64,000 nt of DNA from NCBI GenBank assembly GCA_022376465.1, contig JACDTU010000013.1, positions 802,501-866,500 of the forward strand. The letters are read 5' to 3'. Position 1 is the first letter of the stretch, and every line of letters starts with the position of its first letter. The notes beneath the pieces were generated by a model that saw only the letters and a program-made list of their open reading frames with translations, was not told the origin of the DNA and did no database searches. Positions 33,901-44,354 of the stretch are shown here, piece by piece. The position numbers were made by a program, and so were the translations under genes. The stretch is from Cubamyces lactineus (lineage: Eukaryota > Basidiomycota > Agaricomycetes > Polyporales > Polyporaceae).

Positions 33901-35414
33901 GTCGTCTTCAGGTGTGAACGCGAAGGACGGGTAGGTCCCCATGGGTGCCGAGACGACCGATAGGTCGTACGTGAGGCCATGCCAAATGTTCCGAATTGTA
34001 CCAGTCTCGAGATCCCTGAGAGACTATCAGTCCAATGCGCACATAACCAAACGCGGATCATACTTGAGCACCAAAGCCTCCTTGTCGCGCACACGGCGTA
34101 CGAATGCAAGCGTTCGGCCGTCGCGTGAGAGCTCAGGGCGGGTCGCACCTCCGGGGAAAGCATCCACGAGAGTGGTCGTCCGCTTCGATGTCAAGTTGAC
34201 GGAGAATATGGAGTATATGCCCTTGTGCACATCTAATTCGCAGTCTGTCAGAGCATATTACCGAAAGACTATCATAATGCATGCCTTTGCTATACGTCCA
34301 GCCGCCATCGATGTCGATTACATTCCTCGAGTATATGAGAGAGTCATTGCCTCTCCAGATGAACTGTTCAGGGCCGACTTGCTGGTCGCCATAGTTCTCT
34401 GGACCCCAGCCAGCGGGCAGTGTCCGGCCCACTAGGCGCTTTCCGCTCCCCGCCTTGATCGAGGAGCGGCTGCTACTGAGCTCAGGAACTGGGTACTCCC
34501 AGGCCTCTCCAGCACCAAGACTGCGTGAAGAGGTGTACCATTTGGTCGCCACGACCTTCTCTCCAGAGGGGTGGAAGCGTGCGTCCGATACCCATCTGTA
34601 CGTCTCGTTGGTGACGCGTTTAGCTAACACACGTCAGGCTTACCCTTCTCACAAGCGACTGGGGGCACATACCATCAAGACGGCCCTCGCGGAGCAAGCG
34701 GCGTTGCTTGCGTTCGACCGTTTCCTTTGTGCCACTTGCCAAGAGCTCTTCCTCCTCGTGCCTGAGTCGGAGAGCACTGACCAACTCTTGGTTTGCCGTA
34801 TGCGTTGGCCTCACATCCATGTTCGAGCACCCCTTCCACTCTTTGACCCAGATATTCTCAACTCCCAATTCAGCATCACTGCGGAAGACGATTCTGTCGC
34901 CTTCAGGAGAGAAGTGGGGGTCTGAGTCGTGCGGCACGCCTAGCAAGACAGGAATAGCGCGCGAGAAAGCCTCAGAATCGAGTCGAGAAGGAGTGTATGC
35001 GCTCGCAGGTAGGCAGTATATGTCGCCAAGCATGTCGAACACGATCTCCCCGCTCTTCGGGTGAACGTCCAGACGCAGCCAAGTGCCTTCGGTCACGTCA
35101 TACTCAAGCGAACGGGGGTATGGGAAGTCGGTGGAGATATCCCATGGCGTTTGCTCACGAATAGGCCAGACGTCGTCCCTCCAGCCTTCGCTAGGATCGG
35201 CGAGCGCAGCTTGTGATGAGGCGGCGCTGTCTTGTACGAGGCTCAGGCTGCCTATGGGATTCCAAGGCAGCGGCAGGAGGGTCGAGAAAAGGAGAGCAGA
35301 AGATAGTAACAAGCCCGTGCGTACGATGCGAGAGCCGCCGAGCGAGTACCGACGAAAGACGTTTGGCGTACGCTCGACGAGCACTGTGCTCTTCTCAGCT
35401 ACGAGAGACGCCAT
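30930..35414 (-). CDS. Membrane-anchored TolB-like propeller fused to an amidohydrolase
   Basis: About a dozen exons give roughly 1,290 residues. Near the N-terminus (residues ~30-50) a hydrophobic segment, TGLLLSSALLFSTLLPLPW, is preceded by basic residues, indicating a signal anchor with the rest lumenal or extracellular. A long region of PD40/TolB-like repeats follows (LDVHPKSGEIVFDMLGDIYC; DPHFSPEGDRIVFRSD; ARFHPSGEKVVATKW; RPELSRDGRTLAFVRR; SVTWSGDGTKLFWFLG), predicted to fold as beta-propeller. The C-terminal third is an amidohydrolase: FIVPGFIDVHAHWNGFD (metal-binding HxH), later TTIEHALPIPV and KAHIGAHGEPPLGVNYHAEM, ending in the beta-sandwich return GKLADFVVYP. The architecture matches large imidazolonepropionase-like amidohydrolases known mainly from bacteria and fungi. 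The substrate is unknown. TGA is at 30930 and the start at 35412-35414. It is divergent from the MIF gene. Confidence 0.88.
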
Positions 35415-35957
35415 CGCTGCCGTGAGTCGCGACGCGTCCTAGCGGGGCACGTCAGTGGCAGCGGTCGATGTTGCGCGTGGACGACTATGCTCACCAACTC
35501 TGTGTATCCTTGGACCTATCACCGACTCGCGTCTCCAGAATGCGAGGGCCAAACAGAGGAGTCAATCCGAGAGGACGTTGTAGTCCGCTGTATATCGAAC
35601 GCGTCGATGCGGGGACGGCGCGGGGGCCCGTGGCCGTGGCCGTGGGTGATGGGTAATGGGCGCCTCGCGCCTTTCCCCAGAACCATGTCGTCATGATCGC
35701 TCACAGCAGTGGGAATGTCTCGCACAACGAAGACCGCTCAAAGTTTCGTGTTGTATGGCGCATGAGAACGCCACAGCGAGTGTTGTAGCACCGGGCAGAA
35801 CACCGGCACGGACCCAGGGCACTTGGCTTCCTAGCCCGGCCGCGATGGGCTCATGACTATGCTTAGTCGTGCCTCCGGAATCAGATAAATCGCTCAAGCT
35901 GCCTAGCTATATATGCGCGCAATCTCTTGAGTTCTCTCGTCTTCTCAAACAATCGAC
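35415..35957. promoter_or_regulatory. Shared divergent promoter of the amidohydrolase and MIF genes
   Basis: 543 bp separate the two start codons. A TATATAT element at 35908-35914 lies about 44 bp before the MIF ATG, on the plus side. No coding sequence is supported. Confidence 0.5.
35908..35914 (+). promoter_or_regulatory. TATA-like element of the MIF gene
   Basis: TATATAT lies 44 bp upstream of the MIF start codon, which would give a very short 5' leader. The position is plausible but not proven. Confidence 0.45.
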
Positions 35958-36546
35958 ATGCCCGCTCTCGACCTGAAGACCAACGTTCGCGTCGCCGACC
36001 CAAAGGCGTTCTCTCTCGAATTCTCAAAGGTAATCGTGCTGCTAGTGTTTCTCACCATATGGCGGCTATTCACGCATGAATGCCACAGTATGCCGCGGAG
36101 ACCCTCAAGAAGCCGGAGGCATACATCTCCGTGAACTACAACTACAGCGAGCTATTGACGTTCAACGGCTCTTTCGAACCCGCTATCATCCTCACTATCG
36201 TTAGTCTTGCGATATAGCGTCTCGAAAACATCTGGCCTGATCGCCTTGGTCACAGCACAGCCTGGATAATATCAACCCGCAAGCAAACGAGGAGTACTCC
36301 AAGAAGTTCTTCGCATTCTTCAAGGAGAAACTGGGCGTGTCTGACGATCGTGGCTACATGTGAGTAACTATGCTCCAACGCGTGCCCGTTTGTACCGTCT
36401 GCTAAGTCTCTGCGATACCAGCACTTTCATCGATCCCGGGCGTGCAAACATCGCGTAAGCATTGCAGAAGGTGCACTTGTCTCTCCCACTGACTTCTCTT
36501 CACGTCCAGTTACAAATCGACGACGTTCGAAGCATTGTGGAAGTAG
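35958..36546 (+). CDS. Macrophage migration inhibitory factor-like tautomerase
   Basis: Five small exons (35958-36029, 36089-36199, 36256-36359, 36422-36454, 36510-36546) give 118 residues, close to the usual ~115. The protein starts MPALDLKTNVRVADPKAFSL, so the catalytic Pro1 is present after Met removal. Family positions include KKPEAYISVNYNYSELLTFN, then GSFEPAIILTIHSLDNIN (matching the LHSIG region of MIF), KLGVSDDRGYITFIDPGRAN, and a final AYKSTTFEALWK. MIF proteins are trimeric and tautomerise phenylpyruvate or dopachrome-like substrates; in animals they are cytokines. The physiological role in fungi is unknown. A decayed copy of the 3' half lies 0.8 kb downstream. Confidence 0.9.
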
Positions 36547-37019
36547 GCCTACTTACTAGCACCAGTCAGTGGTCTTGTTGTACGACTATCGAGCAACGCA
36601 GCGCAGTGAAATCAGGGTGTTCCGCCGGACCAGAAGTCCGTCAAGCTGTATCTCCTGTGATAACCCATGTCACCTGCAGCTGCCAGCCCTCTTGACCCCA
36701 ATGTGCGTCATATTTTCCCACCCAGCATTATGTGTGCACGCATGTACGCCTCCGAAATGCTGTGCGTATGTGGGACTGTGACATGATAGGCCTCGGAGAC
36801 GAAGTCGCGGGCATCCGGTGGAATGGTGAACACAAAGCTTCAGCTGGCGAGATTGTTCTTCGGAAGCTTGACACTATCATGAACGATGGCGGTAGTACTA
36901 TCGTCACTGTGCCAAGTGTTGCTGTTGAGGAATTCTATTCGGAGGTTCCTTGAGCACCACGGGCCTTACTCTGCGTTACGGCACCCAGATGCAAAGCGAC
37001 CCGGGGTCCCAAACCACCG
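36547..37019. other. Spacer between the MIF gene and tRNA-His
   Basis: This is the 3' flank of MIF. A 73-residue frame (36732-36953) reads EVAGIRWNGEHKASAGEIVL and looks moderately protein-like, but it has no partner exons and no known family. It is not called as a gene. Confidence 0.4.
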
Positions 37020-37101
37020 GTCCCTGTCGATTAGTGGTTAGATCATCACGTTGTGGATATACAAAACCGTGAAGACGCAGGCTCGACTCCTGCCCGGGAC
37101 A
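37020..37101 (+). tRNA. tRNA-His(GTG) with a 10-nt intron
   Basis: The acceptor GTCCCTG pairs with CCGGGAC, with one mismatch at pair 6. The D stem is GAT/ATC, the anticodon stem TCACG/CGTGA and the T arm GCAGG-CTCGACT-CCTGC. The anticodon loop starts TTGTGG, giving GTG (His) with G at position 37 as usual for tRNA-His. A 10-nt insertion, ATATACAAAA, fits an intron after base 37. The discriminator is A and a T-run follows within 20 nt. The acceptor mismatch slightly lowers confidence. Confidence 0.8.
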
Positions 37102-37311
37102 CATAAATGTTTCTTTTTCTTTGCCTCTGTAGTCCGAATCATTAATGACATACACTGGCAGTATCTTCAAACCACTGGGGACATGCATATCGATGAACCC
37201 AGGTTGCTCGCTAGCGCGTCACGGTCTTCGCAAGATAGAAAAGTCTTCGTCTTGGACGATCTCGTGTATCTGGTCTATGTACTCGGGTTTCAAGGTAGCC
37301 ATATCACTCAA

Positions 37312-37570
37312 AGGTGAGTGATAATGAATGCGTGCTCATCTGCACGGGCTGAGATTCTGTGACAAGTACTAGCATTTTCATGGATCCCGTGCTTGCAAAC
37401 ATGGGGTACGCTTTGCAAAACCTACGGTCATTTCTCATCGCAGACTCTTTTACATGCCCAGCTTCAATATTAATGCCGACAGCTGCAGCACATAGAAGTA
37501 GGCCCACCAACGAAACCTGACATCCTTTGTGCATGTCATTGATTTAGAGCGACCACGCGCAGTGAAATTC
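37312..37570 (+). pseudogene. Decayed 3' copy of the MIF gene
   Basis: This stretch aligns with the MIF gene from the exon 3 donor through exons 4 and 5 and past the stop. Shared blocks include the GTGAGT donor, the exon 4 core (IFMDPVLANMG against TFIDPGRANIA) and the exon 5 region, where TAGAAGTAGGCC corresponds to TGGAAGTAGGCC. CGCAGTGAAAT follows in both. In the copy a TAG falls two codons before the parental stop. Matching exons 1 and 2 are not seen upstream, where tRNA-His lies instead. I read it as a truncated tandem duplicate; a diverged functional paralogue with unrecognised 5' exons is less likely. Confidence 0.65.
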
Positions 37571-37575
37571 ATGAT

Positions 37576-38095
37576 AATATTGCCAAGCTCTTGCAAGCGC
37601 AACCACTGACTCCCAACTGTCCTCTGAGCTGCCGTCGAAGTCGGCCCTTCGTTCCGCTGGTCGCCATATTCGCTGCCTGATCCGATGTCCTCGATAGCTC
37701 CCATACGCCGTCTGCGCGCCGGAGCGTCCAACCCAAGGCTTACAACATATGCAAATAGAACTCCAGATGTTGTTCTTCGCGCCTGCCGCCCAGGCCTGGT
37801 CGCTCCGGAGTGACTCGGGTTGCCGTCAGATACCTGAGACTCCGAACCATGGAGAGCCTAAACTTGTAAGATCGGGTTCCTCTGCGATCACTCGAGCATG
37901 CGGCGGTTTGCTCTCGAGGGACTCGCTTTACATCAGACGTATTAGGTACCGTGACTATGTAGGCTGAGTCTTACATAGCAGATGATGCTACGCGCTCTCT
38001 AGGATAAGTGGCCGCCGGCGTTGGACGAGTCGTTTAAAAAGGCTCCTGTAGGTCGCCCGCGGCCCAAGCTATCTCCCCCAGGCATCCTAAGAAGT
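37576..38095. other. Intergenic upstream of the GNAT gene
   Basis: This stretch holds the promoter of the acetyltransferase that starts at 38096. Only short frames without family features are present. Confidence 0.5.
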
Positions 38096-39224
38096 ATGTC
38101 TGCCGTCCAAGTGCAGCAAGTCCTGAAGCCGTCAGGTAGAGTCCATACGCTGTGCGCCATGATAATATCTCCGTGCTGACCGCTGAGCATCAGACGAGCT
38201 AATAGAAAGTGCCATATCCCTGTTGCTAAGTGCCACAAAGGACGGTACGTTCGATATTTCTTCTTCTTCGTCATGGGACAAGCCCGCCCCTTCCGCTTCA
38301 TGATGTTGAACGCACCCTGTCACAGATACCTACATACAAGTAGCATGCGGCGACGATCCATCCACCCGAGGGGCTCTCGCGCGGATGATGATCCTCGAGG
38401 GTGTGTACTGGGGCGAGTTCTGGACGGCTACCGAGGACGACGAGCTGGTCGGTTTCTTGACTTGGACGCCTCCCCACTCTGAGCCCGCCATCCCGTACGT
38501 GACACGCTCGGTCGCCGGATCTCGCGCCTAGTTTGCAGTACGGGCCCGGGCTAATGCGGCGTGATGCATCAGGAAGGACGAACGCGCCAAAGTGGTCGGG
38601 CCGTTCATGCAGGCGCTCTCTGAGGAGCGCAGGAAGTACATGACTGAATTGGTACGCACGGTGATTCGGCCGCCCTGGGCGACGAGTTGTTGGTGCTGCC
38701 GGGGGATCTGACTTGGAGAGCAGTTTTCCGGGGAGTTCCCTGGCTTTGTCGCGCAGTGTCTTGGTCCAACGGTGCGTACTTGGTGTTGAGTGGACGTTTC
38801 GACTGTTGACGAACGGTATTGTGGGTATGATGAAGGGCAAGCATGATGGTTGGTGGCTACGCATCGCAATGGTTCGTCCGGACAAACAAGGACAAGGCAT
38901 TGCCCGCAAGCTATTAGAGCCGATGCGCCGTAAGGCGAGTGATGCATACCACCACATTCACTATGTCTCGTATAGTCAATCTGACTCGGTGTCGAACTAC
39001 AGGCAGCGGAACGCGGCGAGCACATCGCGTGCTCGACAACGGCGCACCGAAATGTACGTTTAGTCGCTCTTGAATTTCTTTGCTTTCTCGTTGTGAATAG
39101 TGGCTATTCTCGGCGTTTGCAGGTTGCGATATACAAGGCACTTGGGTTTGACCTCCGTGGTTCTCGCACGTTCCCGTCTCCTTGGGGCGACTGGGAGCTA
39201 TGGGTGCTCTATCAGAAGCCGTGA
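38096..39224 (+). CDS. GNAT-family N-acetyltransferase
   Basis: Seven or eight small exons assemble into about 215 residues. ATG at 38096 begins MSAVQVQQVLKPS, followed by DELIESAISLLSATKDD. Then come GVYWGEFWTATEDDELVGFL and the acetyl-CoA pyrophosphate loop in IAMVRPDKQGQGIARKLLEP (Q-x-x-G-x-G/A), which is GNAT motif A. Motif B follows as HIACSTTAHRNVAIYKALGF, and the end is DWELWVLYQKP. The substrate cannot be told; the insert before motif A is typical of fungal small-molecule GNATs. The junction between MRRK and AAERG is best explained by a non-canonical GC-AG intron (donor AAG|GCGAGT near 38936); a GT donor three codons earlier is possible but gives a less family-like sequence. Confidence 0.85.
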
Positions 39225-39551
39225 CAAGACATGTACGATGTACTGCTCTAGGTGCAACGCGGTCAGTTAATGATGGAGCCACCGGTGCCTGGTGTACCTA
39301 CCTTGAATCCATCCCCGTTGAATGTGGAGGTTCACTCGAAGCAGCAATGGATCGATCCACGATGCAATAGTCGATATCCTAAGCAGGCCCACACAACCAC
39401 GCCCGGTATACATAGTTTATCAAAGCGCGCAGATAGCAAGGTACATACATAGCATACGGACAGCCTCGAGACCTCTAACATAGCTGTAGGCCATCACCAA
39501 TTATACAAGAACCCGTAAGATACATACATCGAACGCCGGATATGCCTATGT
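39225..39551. other. Intergenic, convergent 3' ends of GNAT and SCAP
   Basis: 327 bases between two converging genes; nothing further seen. Confidence 0.5.
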
Positions 39552-42500
39552 TCACTCGACCTTGGCGCTTCCGTTTCTACTCTCCTTTGACCGCCTTGTC
39601 GGCGAACCCGTCCCGCTCGACCCCCCTTCGCAGTGAAACCTGAATAGCCCGACGGTGTTCCCGAACCCTGCCGCGCAGAACCCTGGTGTGCTGAGAAAGG
39701 GGGACACCCGGGTGAAGTGCAAGCGCGGCACGACGCTCTTGCGTCTTGCATACGCCGGTGTACTTCGAGTGGATCCGTTCCCGCCTCCGAGAGTCCTACA
39801 GTGTAGTGATGGGGGTGTACGGCTAAGCGCGATCAGTGGCGATGCCTGGAGGCGGCCTTCCGCAGGGTCGAAAGTCCACAATTCCCATCGTTCTAGAGAG
39901 GCGGCACTCAGACCGAACGCGTTATCGTTGAAGAGTTGCGCTCCCGGGTCGTGAGCAGCCGCGGTGGGTGGACGCTTGGGTAGTGGTGGACGCGGTCGCC
40001 GTCGTATGCCCACGATCTTGTCGTAGCCAACGTCCCAGCTGCCTCGCTCGACCGTCGCATCAGCGACGCGCACAACAACGAGGCTTTGCCATATCGACGC
40101 CTGGGGATGCGATGACAGGAAACTGGATGCAGGCGTGACGTCTTGGGGACCTATAGGCGTCTCGTACTCAAAGTAGTCCGCATTGTTGAGGAAGAACGTC
40201 TCCGAATTTCGGCGAAGACTATCCTTCTCCGATGCTCGTCGCGAATGGACGCCATGGCCAGAAACAGGGAACGACGTCGGCGGTGTGGGCGATGATACGG
40301 AAGGCATTCGTGAACGCGACCTTGATCGGCGTGGTGTGTTCGATCCCGACCCGATAGACGCGTTACTCCCACTCCTGGAGCGAAGCGTGAGCAGACTCGA
40401 GCGTGGCGCCTGCTGGGGAAGATTGCGCGGACAAGAACACCGCCGCGTCGGCAGTGTCAAGTAAGCCCGATAGAACTGCACGATGTGCCCGACGGAGAAG
40501 GTGATGGAGAAGTTCTCGACAGGGAGCTCGCCACACGTCGTGCATGTCGTGGTATTCACGGGGGAGATCTTCAGGCAGTTGATATCGCCGAACGGCCCCT
40601 CGAGGATAAACAGACACTCGCGCGTGTCCAGGTCCCACAGAGAGATCGCGCCCGCCTGAGTTGCTGCGCCCACGATAATCCGCGTCGCACCATCAAGCTG
40701 AACACTGCAGACGTGAACCTTCGTCACCAGATCGGCGGGGTTGCCGGCAGCAATGAGGCAGTCACCGCTGATTACAGGGTTGAGGCGTTCGACGTCACGC
40801 AGCTCGAGCATGCCATCGTCCAAGGAGAACCCGACAAGTAGACGGCCATCAGCTTGGATGGGGAGGAGCATGGACCTGACGACCGATGCTGCACGGGAGG
40901 GGGTTACGTAGCGTGGATTGGCGATAGAAAGGATGTTCCACTCGACCACGGCGCCATTCTCGTATGCTGCATACAGGTGGCACGACAGCTCCGCGGTAGA
41001 CGTGTCCGAACCCCGTCGAGAGGACCCTGAAGCGGGAGGGAACTTGAGAGAGCCGGTGAAGTGGAGCGCCGAGACGCCAGAGGTGAGATGTTCAAGCTGG
41101 AAAATTGGAAGAGGCTTGATTTGATCCGCGCCAATGAGAAATACGGCGATTGTCCCGGAGCCCGTTCCCGCAGCGCACACCTCTCCGGTATCGTTGACAG
41201 CGATTGCAGTCAGCGTCGTCGACGCCGAAGGCGTACTCGCGTTGCCTAGGAGGGTATTGAGGGTATCGACAGCCACATGGGATTGGGTATCTGTACGCCA
41301 GATAACGAACTCGTTCTGCAAACCCACTGTCGCTATGACCTTCCCGTCCTTGCTCATAGCTATGAGATCGACATCAGTCGCGAACGCCCGAGGAAGGGTG
41401 CTGAACGAGATTGCATCTTCCACCGACGATTGCTCTTCAGCAGTAGGCGATTCGGGCTCCGCGGCATGTCGTTGGGCCTCGAGCAGCTCCGCGTCCTTCA
41501 GCAGATAGAGTAGCAAACAGTAGAGCAGAGCCGTTGTGACGGTGATAGGCATAACGAAGAACTTTACCAGCCAGATGAGCGGTCGCGTCGTCCGAGACCA
41601 TAAACGGGATGCGCGGGAGAGGCGGCCGCGTGTTTGCTTGTCTGGGTTGGCTGTCAGTTCGTCCAGTATCTCCGTATGCTCTCCGCCGCCTAGAACTAGG
41701 ATTGTCGGCGACTCAATCCGGATATGAATGAGAGGATCACTGGTGGGGTTCAGAGTCTGCCACACACGCTGAGCAGGAGAAGTATTGTTCGCGGACACCA
41801 GGTGGCTCTTGGACAGCTGTGAGAGGGGGTTGCGCGAAGCGTGCGGTTTCAGTGTCTGCCTGCTGGCGACCGCTGGCGGAGAGGTCGCATAGTAGAGGGT
41901 TGCAGTGATCGCAAGGAGCTACAGAAACGTTAATAAGAGTACAGGACGAACAGCGCAGTGAATTACCAGAAATAGACTAATGTTCTTCGCGGGTCGACCG
42001 CGCACAAGGCCCTGCAGTGAGCCCCACAATGAACCGACCTTGGTCTTAGAAGGCTGCGGCACTGTCTTGCGGGGATCAGTGATGACCGTTGGCGTTAGGC
42101 TGGCATTTTGGCGTAGAAGTTCGTCCAGCTATACACAAAGTCAGCATCATACGATGAGGTGCACATAATTCAGACCCACTTCTAGACGCTGGATATCTAT
42201 GGACACGACGGTCACGAAGAACGTGTGCACCAGGAACCAGTGTGCCACAAGGACCACGATCGAGAACGCGCAGAACTGCCGAATGGCACCGGTGGACAGG
42301 GCGGCGATGACGCCGAGGACGCTGTTGTATGACACCACTTTGAGCGTATTTGAAGTGCCGGCACGACTGAGTCCCTGGGCGATACGCTCCTTCACAGGTA
42401 AAGATATGGATGTCCTCACTACCGCATCGACCTAGCGAAGTTGTCAGATTGTGAGCTTCACTACGGAGGTTGACTCACTCACGATGCTGCCCATGTTCTC

Positions 42501-43703
42501 GACGCCAATAAATAAGACGATGATGGGGAATAATTCCCATGGCACCATCGTTGCCCGGAAGCCCACCAAGGCACACACGCTTACACTCGTAATCGTGCTG
42601 ACGACAATTTCGACGATACCAGTGAACGCAAGACCGATGCGCGAGTGCACCATGTCCATGCGCCGGAAGAGGCGGAAGCAGTACACAGCAAATGCGATGT
42701 AAGCGGCGTATGAGAAGAGCGACAGAACAGAGAATCGGCTGCGGAGTGTTGCGTTCTTCTGATACTGCAATCCCATTGGTTAGCCTAGACCCTTCGCAGA
42801 GCATCGGGTCAGGACTGTACTCACCTCCAATGCAATAAGGTGCGGTTCCTGGGCAAGTACAACCAACTCGCCAGCGTCGCCGCCTGCATCTTCAAGCGCA
42901 TGCAACCACTGGAAGTGGCCTTCCTTACCGAAACACTCCTTCTCCGGAAAGTAATAGGTTAGCACCAGAAACATGGCTGCGTCGAAATGGTCCGAGGTAG
43001 GATCCCGCAATTCGCGCCCAGAAAGGACCATGTCCGGTGTGATCGGTACCCCAGATACAGTTACGTTTTGCGACAAGTTGAGGGTGTCCAAGATGTTATC
43101 GTCAGCCATAAGCGTCTTCTCATCGTGATCCCAGAATACTGTCGGACTGAGGGAAAAGCAAGTGCCCTGGCGAGTTTGTAAGCAATGAACGCCACGAGCT
43201 GCCAAGGCATCGGCGATGCGGCGTTCGAGCTTCAGCGTAGATAGCAATGTATTCTTGTCGAGCGCTCCGAGACCATCTTCGGGGGAAACACTGCCAATCA
43301 AGACGCGCTCTTCGCGCAGAATGCTTGCCATGCCACACCGTGCCCGAGCGACAGAGTCCGCGGTGACTCGTAGAGCAGGTTCCCCGTCCCACAGATGCCG
43401 CAAGTCATGTTGAGCAAAGTAGCTGGAGATGTCGTCCGGAGTGAAGAAGGAGTCAAGGACACGGAGCGTGAAGCCGGCGAAGTATTGAGTGCGCGAGGAA
43501 TAGTAGATAGCGATGGCCGGGAAGAGGAGGGACGTGATCACGACAGAAGAGACAAGGATGAGGCGAATCTGGTGGGTGGCACAGTGACTAGAGTAGAGAA
43601 AGATGAGACGAGAACATGCACAGCAGATGTGGCATACGCACATGCCGAAGCGATAGAAGAACTTAGTGCCGGTGAGCCGCACGCGCTGCAGCATGGACTC
43701 CAT
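39552..43703 (-). CDS. SCP1: SREBP cleavage-activating protein (SCAP/Scp1)
   Basis: SCAP escorts the membrane-bound transcription factor SREBP (Sre1) from ER to Golgi when sterol or oxygen is low. The start MESMLQRVRLTGTKFFYRFG is followed, over a 48-nt intron, by IHCATHQIRLILVSSVVITS, the first membrane span. A large lumenal loop follows (about 43500-42830). Then comes the sterol-sensing domain: FSVLSLFSYAAYIAFAVYCF, DMVHSRIGLAFTGIVEIVVS, ALVGFRATMVPWELFPIIVL, FIGVENMGS, and a further span around 42300. After more membrane segments (to about 41540) a cytosolic WD40-like region carries repeats such as GKVIATVGLQNEFVIWRTDT and LWDLDTRECLFILEGPFGDI. The last ~250 residues include Ser/Arg-rich linkers. 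Order and length match fungal SCAP. The start is set at the first ATG (43703); the frame upstream lacks one. Confidence 0.93.
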
Positions 43704-44354
43704 CGTATCGTCCGACAACGAACGCGCCCTCCGTGATCTTCAAATTTATGTGGTCCGTACACTTCCACGAGCTATAGAGCTCCAAGGGTCATGAACCTAG
43801 GGAAAGGAGAATTAGTACGGAAACGGAAAGAACAAGACTTATGGACACCGATCCCTACGGACTAACGAGGGTCGTCAATTAGACACTCACAATAATGGTA
43901 CCTCACTCAGACAAGAAGAACAAAGTCAGACAATACGCGAAAACAAGCAAAGTTCATGTCAAGGCCGAGAAGTGTTGCGCCGTAGCGGGATGATGGGCGT
44001 AAAGGACTGAAAGCGTCCACCCGCGTCCAGCGGACGTCGGAGCGTGCACTTAGACGCCAGGAACTGTCACGTGCTCAACCGAAGGATACCGCCGGCAACC
44101 TTGGCCTCAAAGCAGGTGGCTTCCTGCTGGTTTCCGACTAACCGTATGCATTAGCGCAAGGCTCGCAAACACCTCTATGTCTTCCTCATCGAGCGGTATT
44201 TTGAGTAACGCGAACTACAGCTGCTACTGTATGAGCCTCTTGACGCGTCGATCAGACGCGCGCGGGCTTCGTGCCGGCATCCTCCGCATTGCATAGACGC
44301 CCAATAATTACTGGCACGACCGTGGCAGGCAGCGTCACGTCCCCGAACTCCAAA
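43704..44354. promoter_or_regulatory. Shared divergent promoter of SCAP and PDX1
   Basis: 651 bp separate the two start codons. An E-box, CACGTG, lies at 44068-44073 within TCACGTG. Fungal SREBP-type factors can bind E-box-like and sterol-response-like sites, so feedback control is conceivable, but a single E-box is weak evidence. Confidence 0.4.

Noticed and set aside
36732..36953. Possible second MIF 5' exon or other gene between MIF and tRNA-His
   Set aside because: The frame does not match MIF exons 1-3 and has no convincing splice partner.
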